NCBI GenBank assembly: GCA_964580565.1
Contig: CAZOLN010000148.1
Location: 1 to 6,123, forward strand
Source: DUEL01 sp964580565
GTDB taxonomy: Bacteria > Chloroflexota > Anaerolineae > B4-G1 > DUEL01
Direction of reading: 5' to 3'
DNA length: 6,123 bases
In this document: one piece after another, positions 1 through 6,123 of the stretch
Layout: each line of letters opens with the position of its first letter
Numbering within the stretch: the first letter of the stretch is position 1
Made by a program: the position numbers and the translations under genes
The notes under the pieces: generated by a model
The model's input: the letters and a program-made list of their open reading frames with translations, nothing else
Told to the model about the DNA's origin: nothing
Database searches by the model: none

Positions 1-614
1 GAGGAAGGCGATGACTGCGCCGACTCCAATACCGGTTTCCCCACACGCGTGGGGGTGAACCGGACGGGCGCTCGTTCATCATCCCCGGGCATGAGGTTTC
101 CCCACACGCGTGGGGGTGAACCCCAAGCGACTGGGGCCGCATTTCGCCAAGGCACGGTTTCCCCACACGCGTGGGGGTGAACCGCTCTGCACCCCGGTTA
201 TCTCGGCGTGGATGGCGGTTTCCCCACACGCGTGGGGGTGAACCGCAAGCGGCTGCGAAAGCTAGGAGGGATGGGGACGGTTTCCCCACACGCGTGGGGG
301 TGAACCGTCCTCCTCGGACCGCACGACGCGGGTGACGTTGGGTTTCCCCACACGCGTGGGGGTGAACCGTACATCAAGCACCGTGCGCGGGTGCCGCTGG
401 ACGGTTTCCCCACACGCGTGGGGGTGAACCGATGTACTCCTCCGTCGGTGTGTCGTCGAAGTGGGTTTCCCCACACGCGTGGGGGTGAACCGCCTGGGAA
501 GTACTACGACGTGGTGAGGGTCCAGGTTTCCCCACACGCGTGGGGGTGAACCGCGCGCGACCGCCTCGTCCTCGCCCTCCCGGAAGGTTTCCCCACACGC
601 GTGGGGGTGAACCG
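1..614 (+). CRISPR. Type I-E-like CRISPR array, ten repeats and nine full spacers, continuing off the left edge
   Basis: Repeats of 29 nt start at 34, 95, 156, 217, 279, 341, 403, 464, 525 and 586. Each begins GGTTTCCCC and ends GGTGAACCG, and the first 28 bases are the same in all ten. The last base is G in nine copies and C in the second (base 123). Spacers are 32 nt except the fourth to sixth (246-278, 308-340, 370-402), which are 33 nt. The centre can fold into a stem CCCCAC/GTGGGG with loop ACGC. The remaining GTGAACCG matches the 8-nt 5' handle left by Cas6e cleavage in type I-E systems (E. coli handle AUAAACCG), which sets the + orientation and puts the leader to the left. Bases 1-33 have exactly spacer length and are not AT-rich, so they are probably another spacer. 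The subtype is inferred from repeat form and spacer length; no cas gene is visible. Confidence 0.97.
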
Positions 615-684
615 GTCAACAGCGAGCAGTCAACAACTACCCCTCCCCTAAGAAATCACGCCCCTTCAGCACAGGCTCGCCGAC

Positions 685-732
685 GAAAAATCGGGCCCCT
701 TCCCCCGGCACACTCCGGAAGAAGGGGCCCGA
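685..732 (-). terminator. Intrinsic terminator of the mmd operon
   Basis: A perfect 12-bp inverted repeat, TCGGGCCCCTTC at 691-702 and GAAGGGGCCCGA at 721-732, encloses a smaller CCGG/CCGG stem (705-708 with 715-718). On the minus strand the hairpin is followed at once by TTTTT (690 to 686). It starts about 30 nt after the mmdB stop codon. On the + strand the hairpin is followed by CCTTGCCCC with no T-run, so it should act only on transcripts from the mmd side. That also keeps mmd transcription out of the converging CRISPR array. Confidence 0.9.
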
Positions 733-761
733 CCTTGCCCCAACTCAGATCGAGCAACCGA

Positions 762-1913
762 TCACGACCCTCCCAACAACGGGAACACCATCGCCATCAA
801 CACCCCCGCCGCGATGACCGACGCCACCTGCCCGGCAGTGTTGGCCCCCAGGGCGTGCATCAGGATGAAGTTCTGGTTGTCCACCTCCAGCGCCACCTGC
901 TGGGCCAGCCGGCCGCTCATCGGGAAGGCGCTGATGGCCGCCCCGCCCACCAGCGGGTTGATCTTCCGGCCGGAGATCAGGTAGACGAACTTCCCGAACA
1001 GCAGCCCGCCGATGGTGTCCAGTGCGAAGGCCACTAGCCCCAACCCCAGCACCTTCAGCGTGCCCAGGTTCAGGAAACTCGCCCCCTGCATCATCGAGCC
1101 GATGGTCAGACCCAGGAACAGGGTGGAGGTGTTGGTGATCGCCTCCTGCGCGGTCCGGCTCAGCCCCTCCACCACGCCCGACTCTTTCATCAGGTTCCCC
1201 AGCATCAGGGTGGCGATGAGGGGGGCCGCCTGGGGCAGGAAGACCGCCGCCAGGAGCGTCACCACGATGGGGAAGAGGATCACCGCCGTCTTGGAGACCG
1301 GCCGCGGCGTGTACTCCATCCGCACCGCCCGCTCCCGCCTGGTGGTGAAGAGCCGCATCAGCGGCGGCTGGATGATGGGGACCAGGCTCATATAGGAGTA
1401 GGCGGTCACCGCCACCGCCGCCGCCAGCCCCGGCGTCTCGAACAGATGCTCCAGTTTGGACCCCACGTAGATGACCGTCGGCCCGTCGATGGCGCCGATG
1501 ACGCCGATGGCGGTCGCCTCGGCCAGGTTGAAGCCCAGCATCACTGCCACGACCATCGTGGCGAAGATCCCCAGGTGGCCCATCGCGCCCATCAGGACGA
1601 AGACCGGCTGGCTGAGCAGGGGCCGCATGTCCATCATCGCCCCCACGCCCAGGAAGATGAGCAGGGGGAACAACTCGGTGTCGATCCCGGCCCGCTTCAG
1701 CACCCCGAACATCCCCTCCGGCCCCATCACGTAGGCGGAGACGGGGAGGTTGCCCAGGATGCAGCCGAAGCCGATGGGCAGAAGCAGCGTCGGCTCGTAC
1801 TCCTTGGCGATCGCCAGGTACATCAGGAACGCGCCGACGGCCACCATCACCGCCTGCTGCCAGGTGATGCTCAGCAGGCCGCCGACCAGCCCGCTCAGAT
1901 CGATCCCTCCCAC
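762..1913 (-). CDS. mmdB: Sodium-translocating decarboxylase beta subunit (MmdB/OadB/GcdB family)
   Basis: This 383-residue polytopic membrane protein is the ion-pumping subunit of the biotin-dependent Na+ decarboxylases. It removes CO2 from carboxybiotin using a periplasmic proton and exports Na+. The sequence is hydrophobic throughout, with long helices at about 20-60, 80-130, 160-185, 210-240, 265-310 and 350-380. The family landmarks are present: GAIDGPT around Asp143, matching the essential Asp203 region of Klebsiella OadB, and RKINPLVGG...ISAFPMSGR at 316-335. In the latter, Asn319, Gly323 and Ser328 have the same spacing as Klebsiella Asn373, Gly377 and Ser382. The start is GTG at 1913, supported by GGAGG at 1920-1924 six bases upstream; this site overlaps the mmdC stop region. 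It is the last gene of the operon, 12 nt after mmdC and about 30 nt before the terminator. Its length suits the MmdB/GcdB forms better than the longer OadB. Family membership is clear; the Mmd assignment rests on its neighbour mmdA. Confidence 0.93.
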   Translation of the reverse strand: MGGIDLSGLVGGLLSITWQQAVMVAVGAFLMYLAIAKEYEPTLLLPIGFGCILGNLPVSAYVMGPEGMFGVLKRAGIDTELFPLLIFLGVGAMMDMRPLLSQPVFVLMGAMGHLGIFATMVVAVMLGFNLAEATAIGVIGAIDGPTVIYVGSKLEHLFETPGLAAAVAVTAYSYMSLVPIIQPPLMRLFTTRRERAVRMEYTPRPVSKTAVILFPIVVTLLAAVFLPQAAPLIATLMLGNLMKESGVVEGLSRTAQEAITNTSTLFLGLTIGSMMQGASFLNLGTLKVLGLGLVAFALDTIGGLLFGKFVYLISGRKINPLVGGAAISAFPMSGRLAQQVALEVDNQNFILMHALGANTAGQVASVIAAGVLMAMVFPLLGGS

Positions 1914-1925
1914 GGTTCCCCTCCT

Positions 1926-2360
1926 TTAGTCCGCGAACTCCAGCAGGGGCTCGCCGTAGGCGACCTGGCGGCCCTCGGTGACGAGGATGGTGCCGATGGT
2001 GCCGTCGCGCGGGGCGCGGATGACGTTGTCCATCTTCATCGCCTCGATGACCAGCAGTTCGTCGTTGAACTTGACCTGCTGGCCGGGCCGGACGACGATG
2101 GACTTGATGATGCCGGGGAGGGGAGCGGTGACCGTCTTCTCGGAGGCCGCCTCGGGGGCGGGCGCGGGCGCGGCCGGGGCCGACGGCGTCGGCGCGGGCA
2201 CGGCCTCGGTCACCACCGGGGCCACCTCCTCCACCACCGGCTCCACCCCCACGGTGAAGACCTCCCCATCCACCTCCACCCGCACCTCGTCCTGACGCGG
2301 GTCATCCAGCACCTTCACGTGGAACGTGCGATTGTCTAACGTGATCCGATACGCTTTCAT
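1926..2360 (-). CDS. mmdC: Biotin carboxyl carrier subunit of methylmalonyl-CoA decarboxylase
   Basis: The 144-residue protein carries the biotin that moves the carboxyl group from MmdA to MmdB. It has a short N-terminal segment (1-45, MKAYRITLDN...), a flexible Ala/Pro/Glu linker (about 46-75), and a C-terminal biotinyl domain (76-144). The biotinylation motif EAMKM at 106-110 makes Lys109 the biotin site, 35 residues from the C-terminus as usual for the family. ATG at 2360 is chosen as start. GAGGAG lies at 2367-2372, six bases upstream, and the ATG overlaps the mmdD stop as ATGA, a sign of translational coupling. The frame stays open upstream to 2417, but those 19 residues lie inside mmdD and look non-coding. 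By itself it could belong to any OAD/PCC-type enzyme; the operon defines its partner enzyme. Confidence 0.94.
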   Translation of the reverse strand: MKAYRITLDNRTFHVKVLDDPRQDEVRVEVDGEVFTVGVEPVVEEVAPVVTEAVPAPTPSAPAAPAPAPEAASEKTVTAPLPGIIKSIVVRPGQQVKFNDELLVIEAMKMDNVIRAPRDGTIGTILVTEGRQVAYGEPLLEFAD

Positions 2361-2686
2361 CGGGCACTCCTCGTCGGAATTCTGTTCGTCAACTGCCGGT
2401 GGAGGTGCAGGGCCCACCAGGGGCTGACCTCCTCCGGCGGCGCACCGGGGGCGAAGGTCTCCCGCTCGGCGCGGGCCAGGGCGACGGCGATGACCGCCGC
2501 CCTCCGCTTCGCCTCGTCCGGCTCCTCCTCCGCTGGTTCCTCCTCAACGGGAACTGCCGCCGCCGGCCGGTCCTTGATCACCGCCGTCATCAGGTACATC
2601 AGGCCGTAGAGGACGAACAACGCGGCGAACAGCAGCGCCATGCCGATCCCGCTGATGATCAACGAAATGGTCAGAGGATTGTCCAT
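2357..2686 (-). CDS. mmdD: Sodium pump decarboxylase gamma/delta subunit (OadG/MmdD family)
   Basis: This is a 109-residue single-span membrane protein. A strongly hydrophobic helix covers about residues 7-36, followed by a Pro/Glu-rich acidic linker (41-58), a short basic-to-helical stretch KRRAAVIAVALARAE (60-74), and a C-terminal segment with SPWW (88-91) and two histidines (94, 96). This order of membrane anchor, acidic linker and soluble tail is that of OadG/MmdD subunits, which join the carboxyltransferase to the membrane subunit. In Klebsiella OadG, tail histidines bind Zn2+. Whether His94/His96 play that role here is inference. The ATG at 2686 lies 13 nt after the mmdA stop and is preceded by a purine-rich site (GGGGGGAAGGA). 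Its stop overlaps the mmdC start. The sequence is too short and variable for certainty alone, but topology and position between mmdA and mmdC make the call good. Confidence 0.85.
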   Translation of the reverse strand: MDNPLTISLIISGIGMALLFAALFVLYGLMYLMTAVIKDRPAAAVPVEEEPAEEEPDEAKRRAAVIAVALARAERETFAPGAPPEEVSPWWALHLHRQLTNRIPTRSAR

Positions 2687-2699
2687 CGGTCCTTCCCCC

Positions 2700-4250
2700 C
2701 TAAAGCGGGATGTTGCCGTGCTTCTTCGGCAGCGTCGTCGCCTGCTTATCCCGCAGGAAGTCGAGCGCGGCCACCAACTTCGCCCGCGTCTCGCTGGGCA
2801 GGATCACGTCGTCCACGTGGCCGCTGGCCGCCGCCGAGTAGGGGCTGCCGAACTGCTTGCGGAACTCGGCGACGAACTGCTCCCGCAGCGCGTCCGGGTC
2901 CTCCGCCTCGGCCAACTGCTTCCGGTAGAGGATGTTGACCGCCCCCTCGGCCCCCATCACGGCGATCTCCGCCGTGGGCCAGGCGTAGACCAGATCGGTG
3001 CGGATGTACTTGCTGCTCATCACGATGTAGGCCCCGCCGTAGGCCTTCCGGGTGACGACGGCGATCTTGGGCACCGTCGCCTCCGAATAGGCGTAGACGA
3101 TCTTGGCCCCGTGGCGGATGATGCCGCCGTGCTCCTGCACCGTGCCGGGCATAAAGCCAGGGCAGTCCACGAAGGTGACCAACGGAATGTTGAAAGCATC
3201 GCAGAACCGGATGAAGCGGGCGATCTTGTCCGAGGCGTTGATGTCCAGCACGCCGGCCATGTAGGCAGGCTGATTGGCGATCACGCCCACCACCTCTCCG
3301 TTCAGCCGGGCGAACCCCACCACGGCGTTGGGGGCGAAGCGGGCGTGGACCTCGAAGAAGCTCCCCAGGTCGAAGACGCGGTTGATCGCCTCCCGGATGT
3401 CGTAGGACTGGCTCCCCTCCGGCGGCACGAGGGTGTCCAGCGCCGGATCGGCCCGGGTCGGGTCGTCGGTCGGTTCCAGGCGGGGCGGGCGCTCGGCGTT
3501 GTTGGAGGGGAGGTAACTGAGCAGCCGCTTGGTGATGGCGAACGCCTCGTCCTCATCGCCCGCCACAAAGTGGGCCACGCCGCTGATCGTCGCGTGGGTC
3601 TGCGCCCCGCCCAGCGTGTCGAAGTCCACCTCCTCCCCCGTCACCGTCTTGATCACCTGCGGACCGGTGATGAACATGTGGCTGATCCGCTCGGTCATGA
3701 TGACGAAGTCGGTCAGGCCGGGGGAGTAGACCGACCCACCGGCGCACGGCCCGAGCATCACGCTGATCTGGGGGATGACGCCGCTGGCCTGGGTGTTGCG
3801 CCAGAACAGTTCGCTGTACCCGGCCAGGCTCCAGACCCCCTCCTGGATCCGGGCGCCCACCGAGTCGTTCAGGAAGACCACCGGCGTCCCGGCCTCAATG
3901 GCCAGGTCCAGCACCTTGCAGACCTTCTGGGCGTGGATCTCGGAGAAGGAGCCGCCGATGACCGTGAAGTCCTGCGACGCCACGGCCACCTTCCGCCCGT
4001 CGATCTTGCCGAACCCGACCACCACGCTGTCGCCGGGGAACCGCTTCTTATCCAGCCCAAAGGCAGTGTGGCGATGCGTGATGTAGGGGTCCACCTCCTG
4101 GAAACTGCCGGGGTCGAGCAGCCGGTCGATCCGCTCCCGGGCGGTCAGTTTCCCCTTGGCGTGCTGCTTCTCGATCGCCTTGGGTCCTCCCCCCTGGCGG
4201 ACCTCCTCCCGCCGCCGTAGCAACTCCTGGTTCAGTTCGTGCGAATCCAT
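2700..4250 (-). CDS. mmdA: Methylmalonyl-CoA decarboxylase carboxyltransferase subunit (acyl-CoA carboxylase beta type)
   Basis: The 516-residue cytoplasmic carboxyltransferase moves the carboxyl group of (S)-methylmalonyl-CoA to biotin on MmdC, releasing propionyl-CoA. It is built of two crotonase-fold halves. The N-terminal half has the acyl-CoA oxyanion-hole stretch GPCAGGSVYSPGLTDF (167-182). The C-terminal half has DKIARFIRFCDAFNIPLVTF (341-360), DCPGFMPG (362-369), the biotin-side RKAYGGAY (401-408) and AWPTAEIAVMGAEGA (423-437). The ending KKHGNIPL is typical of MmdA and the transcarboxylase 12S subunit. Ile409 takes the place where propionyl-CoA carboxylase beta of Streptomyces has Asp422. 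The ATG at 4250 is preceded by AAGGAGG (4255-4261) four bases upstream. Alone it could be annotated as propionyl-CoA carboxylase beta. The downstream mmdD, mmdC and mmdB, and the lack of a biotin carboxylase gene, favour the Na+-pumping decarboxylase. The substrate is inferred. Confidence 0.93.
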   Translation of the reverse strand: MDSHELNQELLRRREEVRQGGGPKAIEKQHAKGKLTARERIDRLLDPGSFQEVDPYITHRHTAFGLDKKRFPGDSVVVGFGKIDGRKVAVASQDFTVIGGSFSEIHAQKVCKVLDLAIEAGTPVVFLNDSVGARIQEGVWSLAGYSELFWRNTQASGVIPQISVMLGPCAGGSVYSPGLTDFVIMTERISHMFITGPQVIKTVTGEEVDFDTLGGAQTHATISGVAHFVAGDEDEAFAITKRLLSYLPSNNAERPPRLEPTDDPTRADPALDTLVPPEGSQSYDIREAINRVFDLGSFFEVHARFAPNAVVGFARLNGEVVGVIANQPAYMAGVLDINASDKIARFIRFCDAFNIPLVTFVDCPGFMPGTVQEHGGIIRHGAKIVYAYSEATVPKIAVVTRKAYGGAYIVMSSKYIRTDLVYAWPTAEIAVMGAEGAVNILYRKQLAEAEDPDALREQFVAEFRKQFGSPYSAAASGHVDDVILPSETRAKLVAALDFLRDKQATTLPKKHGNIPL

Positions 4251-4286
4251 CCTTCCTCCTTGCTCTCTTTAAGTTGTCCCCCCGTT

Positions 4287-4318
4287 CCCCATCACCCGAT
4301 CGCCCAATCGCCCACCAC
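4287..4318. repeat. Short degenerate 8-bp tandem repeat
   Basis: Four consecutive octamers, CCCCATCA, CCCGATCG, CCCAATCG and CCCACCAC, share a CCCratcg pattern; the two central copies differ at one base. The tract lies between the mmdA ribosome binding site and the left target-site copy of the mobile element. It may be simple-sequence slippage; no function is evident. Confidence 0.35.
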
Positions 4319-4326
4319 AGGTCGCG
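4318..4326. repeat. Target-site duplication, mmdA-side copy
   Basis: CAGGTCGCG is identical to 4477-4485 and directly abuts the outer end of the inverted repeat starting at 4327. The match does not extend outward: base 4317 is A and base 4476 is C. The 9-bp length fits a staggered-cut transposition event. Confidence 0.75.
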
Positions 4327-4359
4327 GGTGGTCTCCCTCTCGGGTGTTGCTGATCCGTC
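4327..4359 (+). repeat. Left terminal inverted repeat of the MITE-like element
   Basis: It reads GGTGGTCTCCC... inward from the target duplication and matches the opposite end at 24 of 33 positions with no gaps. Four of the nine mismatches, at repeat positions 3, 12, 28 and 30, are T/C differences. Confidence 0.72.
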
Positions 4360-4438
4360 CTGCTCCGGTGAGATTGTCAAAACCACCGTCAAGCTGCTGA
4401 ATCTGGCGACCCGGCGGGAGCAGAGCCGCGTTCTGTAG
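4346..4438 (+). pseudogene. Possible C-terminal remnant of a transposase inside the MITE-like element
   Basis: In the frame starting at 4346 the element encodes about 30 residues, including IVKTTVKLLNLATRREQ, and then a TAG stop at 4436-4438, 38 bp before the right end of the element. A transposase stop close to the terminal repeat is what an internally deleted insertion sequence would leave. The mix of hydrophobic and basic residues is protein-like, but no family is recognised. The antisense frame in the same codon register (minus strand, through LTYQSLQNAALLPPGRQIQQ) is also open and protein-like, so the coding strand, and whether it is coding at all, remain uncertain. There is no start codon or ribosome binding site for it. 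Confidence 0.3.
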
Positions 4439-4443
4439 CGACT

Positions 4444-4476
4444 GATAGGTCAGCAACACTCCACGGGGAGACTGCC
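4444..4476 (-). repeat. Right terminal inverted repeat of the MITE-like element
   Basis: Read on the minus strand from 4476 it begins GGCAGTCTCCCC and passes through GTGTTGCTGA (4459 to 4450), mirroring the left end. It abuts the second CAGGTCGCG copy. Confidence 0.72.
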
Positions 4477-4485
4477 CAGGTCGCG
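4477..4485. repeat. Target-site duplication, permease-side copy
   Basis: CAGGTCGCG is identical to 4318-4326. Removing one copy together with the element would restore an uninterrupted spacer of about 116 bp between the permease stop and the mmdA start. Confidence 0.75.
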
Positions 4486-4525
4486 ACACCGCGGGGAAAA
4501 CAGGGGGGAGGGTACAGGCTAAGAA

Positions 4526-5445
<920 letters not shown>

Positions 5446-5446
<1 letters not shown>

Positions 5447-6123
5447 CACGCCCTCCGGATGCGGTAGCTCTGCAGGAGGAACATCGCCAGGGTGACCAGG
5501 AGCATCGTCGCCTGGGTCACCTCGCCCAGGTAGATGGGCACGCCCATCGCGTGGCTGAGGGTCTGCGTGCCGGTGTCGATGAGGCCGAAGAAGAGGGCAG
5601 CGGCGGCGACCCCCCAGGCGTTGAGCGTGCCCAGGGTGGCGATGATGATCCCCGTGTAGCCGTAGCCGGGGGAGATCTCCTCAATGAGGTGGAAATGGAT
5701 CCCCGCCACCTCGGAGACCCCCACGATCCCGGCGATCCCTCCGCTGATCAGCGCGGCAGTGAGCATCGTCCGCCCCACGTTCACCCCGGCGAAGCGGACG
5801 GCCTCCCGCCCCAGCCCGGCGGCCCGCATCTTCAGGCCAAAGGAGGTACGGGAGAGGACGAACCACAGCACCACCACCGAGAGGATCGCCACGACGAACC
5901 CCAGGTGGAGCCGGGAGCGGGGGATCAGTTTGGGCAACACGGTGGAGGGGGCGATCTCCGGCGACTGGGGCCAGCCGGAGACGGGGCTCCGCCACGGGCC
6001 GTTGAGCAGCGCGCTGACGATGAACAGCATCACCGAGTTCAGAAGCAGCGTCGTCACCACCTCATCCACCGCCAGTTTGACCCGCAGCAGCGCGGGGGTC
6101 AGCGCCCAGAGGGCCCCGGCGAT
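5446..6123 (-). CDS. Nucleoside/simple-sugar ABC transporter permease (YufP/NupP-like), 5' end outside the window
   Basis: The visible 225 residues are the C-terminal part of the first permease of the same importer. The frame is open to the right edge (IAGALWALTPALLRVKLAVD...), so the start lies outside; family members are near 350 residues, so roughly the first third is missing. Landmarks are DEVVTTLLLNSVMLFIVSAL and LLNGPWRSP just after the edge, the coupling loop SRTSFGLKMRAAGLGREAVR, ISPGYGYTGIIIATLG, and LFFGLIDTGTQTL. Hydrophobic helices alternate through the whole segment. The TGA stop at 5446-5448 overlaps the next gene's start, so the two permeases are made together. In this family the ATP-binding protein and a BMP-type lipoprotein usually lie upstream, which here is off the right side; that is inference. 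Confidence 0.9.

Larger units (their letters stand above)
4327..4476. mobile_element. MITE-like non-autonomous element, 150 bp, with terminal inverted repeats and 9-bp target duplication
   Basis: The left end, read inward from 4327, and the right end, read inward on the other strand from 4476, align without gaps for about 33 bp with 24 identities. The alignment includes an uninterrupted 10-bp block, GTGTTGCTGA, at 4344-4353 pairing with 4450-4459. A perfect 9-bp direct repeat CAGGTCGCG (4318-4326 and 4477-4485) abuts both ends exactly. This is the signature of a transposon copy that has kept its target-site duplication. At 150 bp it is too short for a transposase, so it must have been moved in trans. 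A 9-bp duplication occurs in IS4-type, IS1 and some other families, so no family is assigned. Inner complementary blocks (CTGCTCC 4360-4366 with GGAGCAG 4417-4423; AGATT 4371-4375 with AATCT 4400-4404) would let a transcript fold into a long hairpin. It separates the permease genes from mmdA. Confidence 0.75.

Noticed and set aside
34..614. Spacers matching genes in this window (self-targeting)
   Set aside because: No spacer match was noticed by eye outside the array; the check was not exhaustive.
198..619. Minus-strand open frames with repeating FTPTRVGKP and VHPHACGET peptides
   Set aside because: These are translations of the CRISPR repeats in different frames; the periodic peptide follows the 61-62 nt unit.
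540..1037. 165-codon + strand frame running from the last repeats into mmdB
   Set aside because: It crosses the array, the terminator and antisense mmdB, with low-complexity composition and no domain.
1446..2339. 297-codon + strand frame opposite mmdB and mmdC
   Set aside because: Composed largely of His, Asp, Gly and Arg runs, including translation of the Ala/Pro linker of mmdC backwards; a shadow of the real genes.
2361..2417. Upstream extension of mmdC by 19 residues
   Set aside because: It lies inside mmdD, and the ATG at 2360 has a well-placed GAGGAG and the ATGA overlap, which fits the family N-terminus.
2640..4220. 526-codon open frame on the + strand, opposite mmdA
   Set aside because: Rich in His, Asp, Val, Gly and Arg with no recognisable domain. 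It mirrors the GC-biased codons of mmdA, whose conserved motifs settle the coding strand.
4352..4380. Promoter starting from TTGACA on the minus strand (4380 to 4375)
   Set aside because: No acceptable -10 hexamer occurs at 16-18 bp spacing; the positions give ACGGAT, CGGATC or GGATCA.
4292..4489. 65-codon minus-strand frame across the inserted element as a small gene before mmdA
   Set aside because: It spans both terminal inverted repeats and both target copies, so it is an insertion artefact rather than a conserved gene; kept only as an alternative reading of the remnant.
4482..4493. CGCG-ACAC-CGCG hairpin as terminator after the permeases
   Set aside because: The stem is only 4 bp and no T-run follows on the minus strand.

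Overview
The window is a GC-rich bacterial segment (about 60-65% G+C by eye) with strong AGGAGG-type ribosome binding sites and tightly packed genes. Gene content and base composition would fit a GC-rich thermophile-like lineage such as Chloroflexota, but no phylogenetic marker is present, so the taxonomic guess is weak.

Layout. Bases 1-614 hold a type I-E-like CRISPR array: ten essentially identical 29-nt repeats and nine complete spacers. It reads on the + strand, and its leader side and any cas genes lie beyond the left edge. Bases 615-761 contain no gene but hold an intrinsic terminator that serves the minus strand. Everything from 762 to the right edge is coded on the minus strand. In transcription order (right to left) this is: the 3' part of one nucleoside/sugar-type ABC permease (5446 to beyond 6123), a second permease of the same transporter (4526-5446), a 275-bp gap, then mmdA (2700-4250), mmdD (2357-2686), mmdC (1926-2360) and mmdB (762-1913).

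Function. The four mmd genes form a complete membrane-bound, biotin-dependent, sodium-translocating decarboxylase of the methylmalonyl-CoA decarboxylase type. MmdA moves the carboxyl group from the acyl-CoA to biotin. MmdC carries biotin on Lys109. MmdB is the membrane subunit that decarboxylates carboxybiotin and exports Na+. MmdD is the single-span subunit that holds the complex together. Spacing is 13 nt, a 4-nt ATGA overlap, and 12 nt, so this is one operon ending at the terminator at 685-732. The two permeases belong to the BmpA/YufNOPQ type of ABC importer, and their other components would lie off the right edge.

Most unusual item. The gap between the permeases and mmdA contains a 150-bp element (4327-4476). 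Its ends form imperfect inverted repeats of about 33 bp (24 of 33 identical, no gaps), and it is flanked by a perfect 9-bp direct repeat, CAGGTCGCG. This is a small non-autonomous (MITE-like) transposable element or internally deleted insertion sequence sitting in the mmd operon's 5' region. It may keep a short tail of a former coding sequence.
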